Shown one piece after another: positions 18,420 through 27,867 of a stretch of 64,000 bases of DNA. The translations under genes and the position numbers were made by a program. The first letter of the stretch is position 1. Each line of letters opens with the position of its first letter. The stretch is from the NCBI RefSeq assembly GCF_900176355.1, contig NZ_FWXI01000011.1, forward strand, positions 89,822 through 153,821, read 5' to 3'. The notes under the pieces are model-generated. The model saw nothing but the letters and a program-made list of their open reading frames with translations. It did no database searches and was not told where the DNA came from. Origin of the DNA: Sporomusa malonica. GTDB taxonomy: Bacteria > Bacillota > Negativicutes > Sporomusales > Sporomusaceae.

Positions 18420-19487
18420 ATGGATAAAGATACTGGTTGTACTGAGGAAGCTTGCGCAGCTTGTGACTGTGGCTGTTCCAGCTGTGGCAGCACTGAGGAA
18501 AGCAAGTTCAGTGAGCATATGCAAGAACTTTACCAAGAGGGTCAAACAGCAGAGATTCTGGAAGAGTGTACCAAGATGCTGACCGAAGACCCTGATAATA
18601 GTGATGCTTATTTCTGGCGTGGTGTTGTAGCTGCTGTCGCAAGCGAATTTGAACAGGCGCTTGTCGATTATACTAAGGCGATTGAGCTTAATGATAAAAA
18701 GGCATCCTACTATTCTTATCGCGGTAGCGCCTATGCCATGCTTGATGATGTTAAAAATGCTGTCTTAGACTATTCAAAAGCCTTGTTTTATAATCCTCAG
18801 GATTGGGTCAATTATGCCAATCGTGGAGTACTTTACCTTGATAATAACATGCTGGAGCACGCGATTGATGATTTTAGTAAAGCAATTGAACTGGAACCTG
18901 AAGATTTAGGTTCATATTTACACCGCGGCGACGCGTTTGCTGCCCGCAACCTATTTTCGGTTGCCATTGCCGATTATAGTAAGGTACTAGAGAAGTTTCC
19001 TGAGGAAACCGGGGCGCTGCTTAAACGGGGGCAGGCTTACTATGAGTTGAGTCTGAATGACGAAGCGCTGGCCGATTATAATAAGGTAATTGACCTTGAA
19101 CCTGATAATATTCAAGCTATTGCCATTCGGGCCTCGGTGTATTTGGGACTGGGTAGACCCGGTGAGGCTGTTGCCGATTTCACCCGGGCGATTGAGTTTG
19201 ATCCTGAGGATGCCAGACCGTACTTTTTCCGGGGCGTGGCCTACGCAGCGCAACAGTCGTATGATGAAGCCATTGCTGATTTTACCCGATCAGCCGAACT
19301 GAACCCTGATAATGCTCTTGCTTACCACAATAAGGCACTTTGCTGTGAAATCCAAAAACGAACTAATGAGGCGATTGTTGCCTATAAAGACTTTTTAGCA
19401 CGAGCCAACCCGGAATCATCTGAAGCCACTCATGCCAAGGAACGCTTAGAGGCGTTAGATGGAGCAGGCGGAGCTCAGATGCAATAG
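18420..19487 (+). CDS. TPR-repeat protein with N-terminal Cys cluster
   Basis: 355 aa. The first 25 residues hold seven Cys (CTEEACAACDCGCSSCG), a possible metal or cluster site. The rest is about eight tetratricopeptide repeats with the typical YxxRGxAY, A-x-x-DYxKAIEL and DP/EPD pattern, a protein-binding scaffold. ATG 18420 is chosen because AGAGGGAG lies 9 bases upstream; ATG 18411 would touch it. The next gene follows 10 bases later, so it is probably cotranscribed with the aldo/keto reductase and flavoprotein. Confidence 0.85.
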   Translation: MDKDTGCTEEACAACDCGCSSCGSTEESKFSEHMQELYQEGQTAEILEECTKMLTEDPDNSDAYFWRGVVAAVASEFEQALVDYTKAIELNDKKASYYSYRGSAYAMLDDVKNAVLDYSKALFYNPQDWVNYANRGVLYLDNNMLEHAIDDFSKAIELEPEDLGSYLHRGDAFAARNLFSVAIADYSKVLEKFPEETGALLKRGQAYYELSLNDEALADYNKVIDLEPDNIQAIAIRASVYLGLGRPGEAVADFTRAIEFDPEDARPYFFRGVAYAAQQSYDEAIADFTRSAELNPDNALAYHNKALCCEIQKRTNEAIVAYKDFLARANPESSEATHAKERLEALDGAGGAQMQ

Positions 19488-19497
19488 GAGGACAGCT

Positions 19498-20505
19498 ATG
19501 GAAAAAAGACGCTTAGGGCGTACTGGACTTATGGTTACGCCAATTAGCTTTGGGGCGCTGCCTGTGCAGCGCTGTACTATGGAAGAAGCCGGTCAGGTGC
19601 TTAACGCTGCGTTAGATGCAGGCATCAACTTTTTGGATACAGCTAGAGCATATACTGACAGTGAAGAAAAAATTGGGATATGTATAGCCAGCCGCCGCAA
19701 TGAGTACTATCTGGCTACAAAAAGTATGGCCAGAACTAAAGCAGCCATGACCGCAGATGTTGATACAAGTCTTACTACAATGAAAACTGAGTATATTGAT
19801 TTGTATCAGCTCCATAATGTCAAGTCAGAAGCCGAGTGGGAACTTGTAATGGCCCCGGGTGGTGCGCTTGAGGCATTGAAAGAGGCTAAGGAAGCCGGAA
19901 AAATCCGCCATATCGGTATAACAGGACATAATATGGACATGCTGATAAAGGCCGTTAAAACTGGCGAATTCAGCACAGTTCAGGTGCCTTTTAATTGTGT
20001 TGAGCAGGGAGCATTGCGCGAACTGTTTCCGGTGGCTAAAGCAATGGATGTGGGGATTATCGTTATGAAGCCGCTAGGGGGTGGACTCATCTCCGAGGTT
20101 GAATTAGCCTTGAGGTTTGTTCTTCAGCACGATGGTCTGGTTGCCATTCCCGGTATGGATCGAGTTGAACATCTTGAACAAAATTTGGCCCCTACGAAAG
20201 ACTTTAAGCCACTAAATGCTGAAGAGACCGCTACATTGACTGCCGAAGCTGAGGTGCTTGGGCCTGGTTTTTGCCGCCGCTGTGGGTACTGCATGCCCTG
20301 TGTGGCAGGAATTGATATCCCGGCCACGTTTATTTTACACCATCAATATACAAGATATGATATGAAGGCCGCAATTCCAATGCGGTATAAAGGTCTTGGG
20401 GTTAAAGCCTCTGCTTGCGTAGAATGCGGCGAGTGTGAGAGCCGGTGCCCTTATAACCTGCCGATCCGCGAACGCATGAAACAGGTGGCCAAAGACCTCG
20501 GGTAG
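19498..20505 (+). CDS. Aldo/keto reductase with C-terminal ferredoxin domain
   Basis: 335 aa. The N-terminal barrel has the AKR tetrad: Asp and Tyr in LDTARAYTDSE, Lys in YLATKSM, His in LYQLHNVKS. The C-terminal 75 residues carry Cys motifs CRRCGYCMPC and CVECGECESRCPYNLP, a 4Fe-4S arrangement typical of the anaerobic AKR-Fe/S subfamily. The physiological substrate is unknown. ATG 19498 follows AGGAGG. Neighbours suggest a redox operon with the downstream flavoprotein as a possible electron partner. Confidence 0.9.
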   Translation: MEKRRLGRTGLMVTPISFGALPVQRCTMEEAGQVLNAALDAGINFLDTARAYTDSEEKIGICIASRRNEYYLATKSMARTKAAMTADVDTSLTTMKTEYIDLYQLHNVKSEAEWELVMAPGGALEALKEAKEAGKIRHIGITGHNMDMLIKAVKTGEFSTVQVPFNCVEQGALRELFPVAKAMDVGIIVMKPLGGGLISEVELALRFVLQHDGLVAIPGMDRVEHLEQNLAPTKDFKPLNAEETATLTAEAEVLGPGFCRRCGYCMPCVAGIDIPATFILHHQYTRYDMKAAIPMRYKGLGVKASACVECGECESRCPYNLPIRERMKQVAKDLG

Positions 20506-20525
20506 AGAACCAAGGAGGAATAAAT

Positions 20526-21389
20526 ATGGCCGACGACAACAAGTTTGATATTGCTGTTATCGGCGGCGGCCCAGCTGGGCTGTCTGCCGCCCTGACAGGA
20601 CGCATCCGCAACAAAAGCATTGCCTTATTTGAGCACCTTGACTTTAGTCAGAAACTGCAGAAAGCTCATTTGGTTGATAATTACCTGGGGCTGCCGGAGG
20701 TAACTGGTAAAGGACTGATGCAGCATTTTGCCGGCCACGCACTGGCACATGGCCCTACACTTGTCAAAGAAAAAGTGCTTAACGTATTCCCCGGTGACAA
20801 AATGTTTACCCTTCTCACGCCGAAAACCACCTATGAGGTCAAGGCGATCATTTTTGCTACAGGCGTAGTGAGTACATTGCTGTTTGAGGGAGAACGTGAT
20901 TTCCTCGGACGGGGGGTCAGCTACTGTGCTACCTGTGACGGGCGCATGTTTGAGGGGCGGGATGTGGCGGTCATCTCCTATACCCAGGAGGGTGAGCATG
21001 AAACAGCCTTTTTGGGAGAGCTCTGCCGTACTGTATATTACCTGCCCCAATATAAAGGCGACTTTGGCCATATGCGTGCTCCCATTAAGGTACTGTCAGC
21101 CAAGCCTAAGGCTATTACCGGCGACGGCCAGGTAGAGAAGCTGGTGACTGACCAGGAAGAACTCAAGGTTCATGGCGTATTTATCATGCGTCAGTCTGAC
21201 CCTGTTGAAAACTTATTGCCAGGCCTGGAGCTTGATGGTGAAGTAATCAAGGTCAACCGGGACATGTCGACAAATATCCCTGGCGTATTTGCTGCCGGTG
21301 ACTGCACCGGTAAACCGTGGCAAATTGCCAAAGCAACCGGTGAGGGGCTTGTTGCCGTGCTGAGTGCGATAACCTATATTGATAAATAG
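20526..21389 (+). CDS. Thioredoxin-reductase-like flavoprotein
   Basis: 287 aa, pyridine nucleotide-disulfide oxidoreductase family. FAD site GGGPAGLSAAL, redox disulfide CATC in SYCATCDGRMF, and the C-terminal FAD motif VFAAGDCTGKPW. The NAD(P)-binding region is atypical: instead of a clear GxGxxA there is VAVISYTQEGEHE, so NADPH use is doubtful. This resembles ferredoxin- or other-donor-dependent TrxR variants. It follows the Fe/S aldo-keto reductase by 20 bases with an AAGGAGGAA ribosome site. Confidence 0.85.
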   Translation: MADDNKFDIAVIGGGPAGLSAALTGRIRNKSIALFEHLDFSQKLQKAHLVDNYLGLPEVTGKGLMQHFAGHALAHGPTLVKEKVLNVFPGDKMFTLLTPKTTYEVKAIIFATGVVSTLLFEGERDFLGRGVSYCATCDGRMFEGRDVAVISYTQEGEHETAFLGELCRTVYYLPQYKGDFGHMRAPIKVLSAKPKAITGDGQVEKLVTDQEELKVHGVFIMRQSDPVENLLPGLELDGEVIKVNRDMSTNIPGVFAAGDCTGKPWQIAKATGEGLVAVLSAITYIDK

Positions 21390-21400
21390 TAAGCAAAAAA

Positions 21401-21489
21401 AGCGAGATTACTTCGATAGGCTCGCAATGACTGTTGGGGATAACCCGGCTTGTCGCTGCGAACATATGTGAAGCAATCTCGCGTTTTAT
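21401..21489. repeat. Dispersed palindromic repeat, copy 2
   Basis: Arms GCGAGATT and AATCTCGC with internal CTCGCAATGAC, related to the 2837-2920 copy. It lies between convergent genes and is flanked by A and T runs on its outsides, so it probably also serves as a two-way terminator. Confidence 0.7.
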
Positions 21490-22160
21490 TTTACCTGCTT
21501 TGAGCCTATTCGCTGTTCGCGCCGCTCGCTGTACTGAGCCAGTAAATCAGGTGGCTCGGAGGATTTAAAGGCATATCCGGGGGCTAGCTCTGAACATTTT
21601 TCCACAGCGGCTTTGAGGTCATAATAGACTTCCCACTTGGCTTTAACCAGGTCTTTGCCAATAAGGCGGAGGAGGTAGGCCGGATGATAGGTGGCGATCG
21701 CCGGGATGCCGTATTTAGTCGTGAACCACTGGCCGCGGTCTTTGGTAATGCGGGCTGTGGGGGACAGCAGATACTTTAAAGCCACGCTTCCCAGCGCAAC
21801 GATCACTTTAGGTTGGACTAGTGTTAATTCTTGGTCAAGCCAGGCAAGAGCACAGAACTGGCCTTCCTCAATCGTGGGTGTGCGGTTGTTCTTGGGGCGG
21901 CACTTAATTATATTAGTGGTATATACTAAATCACGGGTAACGCCAACGCTGGTGAGTGCTTTATCCAGAAGCTGACCAGAAGGACCGACCAGCGGTACGC
22001 CGTACTCATCCTCGACCCCGCCAGGGCCCTCACCGACAATGGCTAGCGGGCTTTGCGGCGTACCATTATAAGATGTTGGGCCAATAGCGTCCTGACGAAG
22101 ATGGCAGGCCGCACAGGCCAGGAGTGCTTGTTCAAGCTGCTCAAGAGCGGCATATGTCAT
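21486..22160 (-). CDS. Uracil-DNA glycosylase, family 4 (Fe-S)
   Basis: 224-aa base-excision repair enzyme removing uracil. Motif 1 GEGPGGVEDEYG and motif 2 HPAYLLR are present. The four cluster Cys lie in CAACHLR (two), NIIKCRP and EEGQFC, as in family 4 enzymes with a 4Fe-4S cluster. Usually motif 1 is GEAPG; here Gly replaces Ala. The gene is convergent with the flavoprotein gene across the palindromic repeat. Confidence 0.9.
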   Translation of the reverse strand: MTYAALEQLEQALLACAACHLRQDAIGPTSYNGTPQSPLAIVGEGPGGVEDEYGVPLVGPSGQLLDKALTSVGVTRDLVYTTNIIKCRPKNNRTPTIEEGQFCALAWLDQELTLVQPKVIVALGSVALKYLLSPTARITKDRGQWFTTKYGIPAIATYHPAYLLRLIGKDLVKAKWEVYYDLKAAVEKCSELAPGYAFKSSEPPDLLAQYSERREQRIGSKQVK

Positions 22161-22389
22161 GATATCACCTCAGTATTTTAAGTTCGCTTTATAACCGTGA
22201 ACTCCTTTTCAGGAAAAATAGTAAAGGAAATCCAAAAAAAATTAAAACAGTACAAATATAACTTGACGCCTGTTTAGGCCGCAAATTAGAATAGAATTAG
22301 CTACATAGCAATATTTACAAGCAGTAAGGTGTCTTCTTCTAGGCGCAAGCAAGAAGGCTGTCACCATATCAAGGAAAGGAATCAAACCC

Positions 22390-22974
22390 ATGAGCATAAT
22401 TGAAACGTTTTGCCATGCCATCGGCGAGCGAGATCGATATACAGCCGAGCATAGCAAAAATGTGGCCCGCCTTATGGTTGGCCTTGCCGAATATGTCCAG
22501 CTTCCTGTTGAAGATGTGACAATCGCTTATGTTGTTGGTGTTGTTCATGATGTGGGTAAAGTTAGTGTTCCTGACCATATTCTAAATAAACCAGGACGCC
22601 TGACAGACGAGGAGTTTGCCGTCATCAGGCAGCATCCTGACGTTGGGGCTGACCTCTTGGGGGAAGTTGATGGCCTGAAAAAAGTGGCCGAAATTGTACG
22701 CCATCATCATGAACGGTATGATGGTCAAGGGTACGGAACTGGCTTAGCAGGTGAGGCTATTCCTTTCTTTAGCCGAATGCTAGCCGTATGCGACAGCTTT
22801 GATGCCATGACTACTGTGCGCTGCTATCGCAAAGAACCGTTCAGTATTGCATCGGCGCTGGAAGAGATTGGCCGATGTGCCGGCGCGCAATTTGATCCGG
22901 TGATAAGCAAATGCTTTATTGATTTTATTAGTCGCCACCAAGATTACAACAGCCTAGAGGCAGCTAACGCATAG
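22390..22974 (+). CDS. HD-GYP domain phosphohydrolase
   Basis: 194 aa, essentially one HD-GYP domain, probably a cyclic-di-GMP phosphodiesterase or related signalling hydrolase. HD motif in VVHDVGKVSVPDHILNKPG, later HHHERYDGQGY, and DSFDAMTT. The GYP position reads GQGYGTG, slightly divergent. There is no sensor domain, so it may act as a free catalytic unit. ATG 22390 follows AAGGAAAGG at slightly long spacing. Confidence 0.88.
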   Translation: MSIIETFCHAIGERDRYTAEHSKNVARLMVGLAEYVQLPVEDVTIAYVVGVVHDVGKVSVPDHILNKPGRLTDEEFAVIRQHPDVGADLLGEVDGLKKVAEIVRHHHERYDGQGYGTGLAGEAIPFFSRMLAVCDSFDAMTTVRCYRKEPFSIASALEEIGRCAGAQFDPVISKCFIDFISRHQDYNSLEAANA

Positions 22975-22997
22975 GATTGCTTTTGTGCTGCCAGTAC

Positions 22998-23026
22998 TTT
23001 ACAATTATTGTTGAATAATGTATAAT
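22998..23026 (+). promoter_or_regulatory. Sigma-A promoter of serS
   Basis: TTTACA and TATAAT with a 17-base spacer, upstream of the serS T-box leader. Confidence 0.75.
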
Positions 23027-23065
23027 TTTATATTGCATAATAAATGTATCATATCATTAAATGCA

Positions 23066-23279
23066 ATGACAGGGCAGTACATAATTCGGGGTTTGCAGAG
23101 AGCTGGCGGCAGGTGTGAGCCGGTAACACAATTATGTCATCCACCCTATGAGCATGCGGCGATGAGCCGCACGGATCACGCCCGTTATGCGTGCCGAGCG
23201 GACTGACGGCAGTCAATCAGGGTGGCAACGCGGGAGAGCAAAATGACTCTCGTCCCTATATTGGGACGGGATTTTTTTA
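23066..23279 (+). promoter_or_regulatory. Serine T-box riboswitch upstream of serS
   Basis: Stem I landmarks AGAGAGC and GGTGTGAGCC, then the probable TCC (Ser) specifier at 23140-23142, the T-box GGGTGGCAACGCGGG at 23220-23234, and a terminator CTCGTCCC / GGGACGGG plus T run to 23279. Uncharged tRNA-Ser should favour read-through into serS. Stem sequences closely resemble those before serC. Confidence 0.9.
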
Positions 23280-23318
23280 CGTTCTAACCAGTTTCCGGAA
23301 ATAAGGAGGTAAACATAC

Positions 23319-24587
23319 ATGTTAGACATTAAATTTGTGCGGGATAACCCCGAAAAGGTGGAGCAGGCGCTCGCCAACCGGGGAGCCTCCATGAGCTTGG
23401 GCGAATTTATCAGCCGGGAGAAAGAGCGGCGTGAACTATTAGCCGAAGTGGAAACACTCAAAAATAAGCGCAATACCGTAACGCAGGAAATCAGCAAGAA
23501 GAAAAAAGCAGGCGAGAACGCGGATGATATGATTCTGGAAATGCGGGAAGTAGGCGACAAAATTAGCGCCATTGACGGCAAAGTGAAAGAAGTCGAAGCT
23601 GCGCTCGAAAGCATTATCATGAGTATTCCCAATGTACCGCATGAATCTGTTCCTGTTGGCAAAGACGAGCATGCTAACCAAGAAAAGCGCCGCTGGGGCA
23701 CACCGCGCGAGTTCACTTTTACGCCGAAAGCGCATTGGGAAGTTGGCGAAAAGCTGGGGATACTTGATTTCGAACGAGGCGGTAAGGTAACCGGGGCCAG
23801 ATTCACCTTTTACAAGGGGCTGGGTTCCCGCCTGGAACGTTCTCTTATCAACTTCATGCTTGACCTTCATACAAGAGAGCACGGCTATACTGAGTTTTTT
23901 CCGCCGTTCATCGTTAATGAGGCCAGTATGATTGGCACAGGCCAGCTGCCCAAGTTTGCTCAGGATATGTTTAAGCTGGAAGGCCTCGACTACTACCTTA
24001 TTCCGACGGCCGAAGTGCCCATTACCAACCTTCACCGTCAGGAGATCCTGGACGCCAAGGAACTGCCGCTATGCTATACCGCCTACAGCGCTTGTTTCCG
24101 GGCTGAAGCCGGGGCCGCCGGACGCGATACGCGCGGCCTTATCCGTCAGCACCAGTTCAACAAAGTAGAAATGGTGAAGTTCTGTCTGCCGGAGGAATCC
24201 TATAGCGAACTGGAGAAACTGACTGTTAACGCTGAAAAAGTGCTGCAGCTCTTGGGCCTGCCGCACCGTACCATGCTTCTGTGCTCCGGCGATATGGGCT
24301 TCTCCTCGGCTAAGACGTATGACCTGGAGGTATGGCTGCCCAGTTTTGATACATACCGGGAAATTTCATCCTGTTCCAACTTCGAAGACTTCCAGGCCCG
24401 TCGCGCCGAAATCAAATTCCGCCGTGAGCCTAAAGCTAAACCAGAGTTTGTTCATACGCTGAACGGTTCAGGCGTTGCCATTGGCCGGACAGTAGCGGCC
24501 ATCCTGGAGAACTATCAGCAAGAAGACGGTTCGGTCATTGTTCCCGAAATTTTACGGCCTTATATGGGCGTAGATGTAATAAAGTAA
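23319..24587 (+). CDS. serS: Seryl-tRNA synthetase
   Basis: Class II synthetase charging tRNA-Ser; 422 aa, usual length. N-terminal coiled-coil arm (residues about 30-105), then class II motif 1 region, motif 2 ([22 protein letters not shown]) split across the active site, and motif 3 ([16 protein letters not shown]). ATG 23319 follows AAGGAGGT. It has its own promoter, T-box and terminator, so it forms a single-gene unit. Confidence 0.97.
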   Translation: MLDIKFVRDNPEKVEQALANRGASMSLGEFISREKERRELLAEVETLKNKRNTVTQEISKKKKAGENADDMILEMREVGDKISAIDGKVKEVEAALESIIMSIPNVPHESVPVGKDEHANQEKRRWGTPREFTFTPKAHWEVGEKLGILDFERGGKVTGARFTFYKGLGSRLERSLINFMLDLHTREHGYTEFFPPFIVNEASMIGTGQLPKFAQDMFKLEGLDYYLIPTAEVPITNLHRQEILDAKELPLCYTAYSACFRAEAGAAGRDTRGLIRQHQFNKVEMVKFCLPEESYSELEKLTVNAEKVLQLLGLPHRTMLLCSGDMGFSSAKTYDLEVWLPSFDTYREISSCSNFEDFQARRAEIKFRREPKAKPEFVHTLNGSGVAIGRTVAAILENYQQEDGSVIVPEILRPYMGVDVIK

Positions 24588-24636
24588 AGAAGTGAACCCT
24601 GCGCTTGTATTCTTTGCGTAGGGTTCACTTCTTTAT
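24587..24636 (+). terminator. Terminator after serS
   Basis: Long stem AAAGAAGTGAACCCTGCGC / GCGTAGGGTTCACTTCTTT immediately after the serS stop. Confidence 0.8.
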
Positions 24637-24650
24637 GCTGCGAAAATCCA

Positions 24651-24680
24651 TTGACAAAATTTACAGTCTTTTGTTAGAAT
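24651..24680 (+). promoter_or_regulatory. Promoter of the glycine cleavage operon
   Basis: TTGACA and TAGAAT separated by 18 bases, 30 bases before the glycine riboswitch. Confidence 0.7.
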
Positions 24681-24710
24681 TAAATCAACTAAATAGACGG
24701 GATGATGGTT

Positions 24711-24915
24711 ATAGGAGAGACTGCGTAATGCAGCGCCGAAGGAGTAAGCACTTTGTCAAACTCTCAGGCAAAAGGACTGTAACCGGACTATACTCTGGAG
24801 AGCACATTCGCTTATTTGCGGATGTCACCGATGGGGAGCCCTGCAGGGGCAAATCTCTCAGGTACAATGGACAGAGGCAAAGGGAATTATTCCGCTTTGC
24901 CTCTGTTTTTTATTT
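24711..24915 (+). promoter_or_regulatory. Tandem glycine riboswitch with terminator
   Basis: Two aptamers in series: the first about 24711-24783 (GGAGAGA, GCGCCGAAGGAG, ACTCTCAGGCAAAAGGAC) and the second about 24784-24878 (CTGGAGAG, CACCGATGGGG, CTCTCAGGTACAATGGAC). Then a strong stem ACAGAGGCAAAG / CTTTGCCTCTGT with a T run to 24915. Glycine binding is expected to disrupt this terminator and switch on gcv expression. The 24588-24997 gap holds nothing else. Confidence 0.95.
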
Positions 24916-24997
24916 TGTCCATTTTTTGGCCTGTATGTTGGCGGCGGGATAGTTGGTCATGTTGGGTATTCTATTAAGAGAAGAGGAGATGATGTGC

Positions 24998-26089
24998 ATG
25001 ACAGCACGACAAACGCCACTGTATGAGACCCATGTCAAGTATGGCGGCAAAATTGTCGAGTTCGGCGGCTGGCTGCTCCCAGTGCAGTATGCGGGGATTA
25101 TTGACGAACATAAGGTTGTTCGGGAAAAGGCCGGATTATTTGACGTGTCTCATATGGGAGAAGTGCTCGTTAAAGGGACGGATGCACTGGCTTTTCTGCA
25201 AAAGCTTGTGACCAATGATGTCAGCCGCATGGCTGATACACAGGTGCAGTATACGCCCATGTGTTACCCGGATGGCGGTACTGTTGATGATCTCTTGATT
25301 TACAGACGCAGCCAGGATGAATACTTTCTGGTGATTAATGCGGCCAACATTGAAAAAGACTGGAACTGGATGAAGGAAAACAGCGCTGGATTCAATGTGG
25401 AGTTAACCAACCTTTCAGATGAAACGGCTGAACTGGCCTTGCAGGGGCCGCTGGCTGAAACCATCTTAAGCAAACTAACTGACACGCCATTGGATAACCT
25501 CAGGTATTACTGGTTTATCCCGGAGCTTAAAGTGGCTGGCAAGACAGTCATGATTTCCCGGACCGGCTATACCGGAGAGGACGGTTTTGAAATCTATTGC
25601 CGCCCGGGAGATGCTGCTCAGCTCTGGGAAGCTGTTATGGAGGCCGGTAAGCCCTACGGCCTCATGCCTGCCGGACTTGGCTGCCGCGATACACTGCGAT
25701 TTGAAGCTGCCCTTCCTTTGTATGGACATGAACTGTCAGCCACCATTACGCCAATAGAAGCCGGTGTCGGCAAATTCGTTTCACTCGACAAAGGTGAGTT
25801 TAATGGCCGTGCGGTGTTAGCAGGGCGAAAGCAAACTGGCCCCATACGCAAGATTGCCGGTTTTATTCTGACCGGCAGGGGCATCCCCAGAGCCGACTAT
25901 CCGGTACTCAGTGAAGGACGCAGGATTGGCACAGTGACCACCGGTTCATATGCGCCGACACTGGATAAGAATATCGGGCTAGCTTTGGTAGAAGCTGAAT
26001 ATGCTAAGATTGGTCAGCACTTTGATGTTGAAATCCGTGGGAAGAATGTGCCGGCGGAAGTAATCGCTAAACCTTTTTATCATCGTTAA
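24998..26089 (+). CDS. gcvT: Glycine cleavage T protein (aminomethyltransferase)
   Basis: Transfers the aminomethyl carbon from H protein to tetrahydrofolate, releasing ammonia. 363 aa. Typical blocks: ETHVKYGGKIVEFGGWLLP, GLFDVSHMGE, SRTGYTGEDGFEIY and AGLGCRDTLRFEA. ATG 24998 is chosen because AGGAG lies 9 bases upstream. It is the first gene of the riboswitch-controlled operon. Confidence 0.96.
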   Translation: MTARQTPLYETHVKYGGKIVEFGGWLLPVQYAGIIDEHKVVREKAGLFDVSHMGEVLVKGTDALAFLQKLVTNDVSRMADTQVQYTPMCYPDGGTVDDLLIYRRSQDEYFLVINAANIEKDWNWMKENSAGFNVELTNLSDETAELALQGPLAETILSKLTDTPLDNLRYYWFIPELKVAGKTVMISRTGYTGEDGFEIYCRPGDAAQLWEAVMEAGKPYGLMPAGLGCRDTLRFEAALPLYGHELSATITPIEAGVGKFVSLDKGEFNGRAVLAGRKQTGPIRKIAGFILTGRGIPRADYPVLSEGRRIGTVTTGSYAPTLDKNIGLALVEAEYAKIGQHFDVEIRGKNVPAEVIAKPFYHR

Positions 26090-26132
26090 TCGCTGCAAGC
26101 AGGCTGTTAATTAAAAGAGAGGGGAAATGAAG

Positions 26133-26522
26133 ATGAATATACCAAATGAATTAAAGTACTCCAAAGACCATGAATGGGTCAAAGTAGAGGGCAACATTGC
26201 AACCATTGGCATTACCGACTATGCCCAATCGCAGCTTGGTGATGTAGTGTTTGTAGAATTGCCTGAAGCCGGGGCTGAGGTTGCTGCTGGAGGCGGGCTT
26301 TCGGTAGTTGAGTCGGTAAAGGCAGTATCAGATATTTACGCGCCGGTTTCCGGGACAGTGATAGAAAGTAATGAAGCCTTGGCTGATGCCCCTGAAACAG
26401 TTAATCAGGACCCCTATGGTGAAGGCTGGATTGCCAAAATTGAAATAAGCAGCCAAGACGAGCTTGGAGAACTATTAGACAGTGAAGAATACGAAAAGCT
26501 GGTTGCCGAGGGAGGCCATTAA
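26133..26522 (+). CDS. gcvH: Glycine cleavage H protein
   Basis: Lipoyl carrier shuttling the aminomethyl group between P, T and L proteins. 129 aa. Lipoyl domain with the modified Lys in [15 protein letters not shown]-terminus [12 protein letters not shown] is standard. Either ATG 26127 or 26133 is possible; GAGGGG spacing favours 26133. It is also the expected substrate of LipM and the lipoyl synthase pair encoded downstream. Confidence 0.96.
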   Translation: MNIPNELKYSKDHEWVKVEGNIATIGITDYAQSQLGDVVFVELPEAGAEVAAGGGLSVVESVKAVSDIYAPVSGTVIESNEALADAPETVNQDPYGEGWIAKIEISSQDELGELLDSEEYEKLVAEGGH

Positions 26523-26523
26523 C

Positions 26524-27867
26524 ATGCAGTGGAGCTATCTGCCGCACACCGCTGATGACCGTAAAGCCATGCTGGCAGCCATTGGTGTCAACAAGGTGAG
26601 TGATTTGCTTGCTGATATCCCGGCCGATTTACTTATGAGCCGTCCGCTGGCACTGCCTGAAGCCATGTCTGAGCCTGAGTTGGCAGCACATCTGGCTGGA
26701 TTAGCCGGAAACAATGCGAGCGTAGACGAATATACCTGTTTCTTAGGTGCTGGGGCTTATGATCACTACATCCCCAGTGTGGTTGACCATGTTCTCAGGC
26801 GGTCGGAGTTTTATACAGCCTACACACAGTATCAACCGGAGATATCTCAGGGCTATCTGCAGGCTTTGTGGGAATACCAGAGCTTAATCTGTGAATTGAC
26901 CGGTATGGCAGTGGCCAATGCCTCGCTGTATGATGGCGGCACAGGCTTGGCGGAAGCGGCCATGATGGCGGCTAGTACCGGCCGTACCGAGTTTCTTGTC
27001 GCCAAAACAGTACATCCTCATTACCGGGCAGTGCTTAACACCTATGCCATTGACCGGGGCTATACTATTAGCGAAATCGGCTACCGGGATGGGCAGCTAG
27101 ATACAAATGAGCTTCAGAGCAAATTGAGCAAAACAGTGGCAGCTGTCATTATGCAGACCCCCAACTTTTTTGGCTGTATTGAAGACGTGAAGGCCGTTGC
27201 CGCTATGGCACATGACCAGGGCGCACTCATGATTACCGCTGTAGATCCTATCTCCCTAGGCCTCTTGGAGGCTCCAGGTAAGTTAGGGGCCGACATCGTT
27301 GTCGGTGAAGGCCAGAGTCTGGGCATCCCCATGTCCTATGGCGGGCCGTACCTCGGCTTCTTTGCTGCTACCGAAAAGCTCATGCGTAAGATGCCTGGGA
27401 GGATAGTCGGCCAGACAGTTGACCATGAAGGCAACAGGGGCTTTGTCCTCACATTACAGGCTCGTGAACAGCATATCAGGCGCGAGAAAGCTACGTCTAA
27501 CATCTGCTCTAATGAGGCATTGTGTGCCCTGGCCGCTGCCGTGTATCTAAACACGGTTGGTAAAGCGGGGTTTAAACAGGTGGCCGCACTGTCACTGAAC
27601 AAAGCCCATTATGCCTATAAGCAACTGACCGAACTGAAGGGCTGTGAGACTGTTTTCGGCGCACCCTTTTTCAAAGAGTTTGTCGTACGCCTGAACAAAC
27701 CGGTGGGGGAAGTCAATAAACAGCTGCTAGCTGACAAAATCATCGGCGGTCTTGATCTGGGTAAATACTATCCCGAGCTTGCGGGGTGTATGCTTGTTGC
27801 CGTGACAGAAAAACGCTCGCGTGAAGAAATTGACCGGCTTTCCGCCAGACTGGGGGCAATGGTATGA
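26524..27867 (+). CDS. gcvPA: Glycine dehydrogenase (decarboxylating) subunit 1
   Basis: N-terminal half of the split P protein. 447 aa. Motifs: [46 protein letters not shown] and [14 protein letters not shown] 26524 begins one base after the gcvH stop, preceded by GAGGGAGG. The split PA/PB form is typical of Firmicutes and archaea. Confidence 0.96.
   Translation: MQWSYLPHTADDRKAMLAAIGVNKVSDLLADIPADLLMSRPLALPEAMSEPELAAHLAGLAGNNASVDEYTCFLGAGAYDHYIPSVVDHVLRRSEFYTAYTQYQPEISQGYLQALWEYQSLICELTGMAVANASLYDGGTGLAEAAMMAASTGRTEFLVAKTVHPHYRAVLNTYAIDRGYTISEIGYRDGQLDTNELQSKLSKTVAAVIMQTPNFFGCIEDVKAVAAMAHDQGALMITAVDPISLGLLEAPGKLGADIVVGEGQSLGIPMSYGGPYLGFFAATEKLMRKMPGRIVGQTVDHEGNRGFVLTLQAREQHIRREKATSNICSNEALCALAAAVYLNTVGKAGFKQVAALSLNKAHYAYKQLTELKGCETVFGAPFFKEFVVRLNKPVGEVNKQLLADKIIGGLDLGKYYPELAGCMLVAVTEKRSREEIDRLSARLGAMV

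Noticed and set aside
23018..23206. Possible 62-codon gene before serS
   Set aside because: It lies wholly inside the T-box leader and has no ribosome site.
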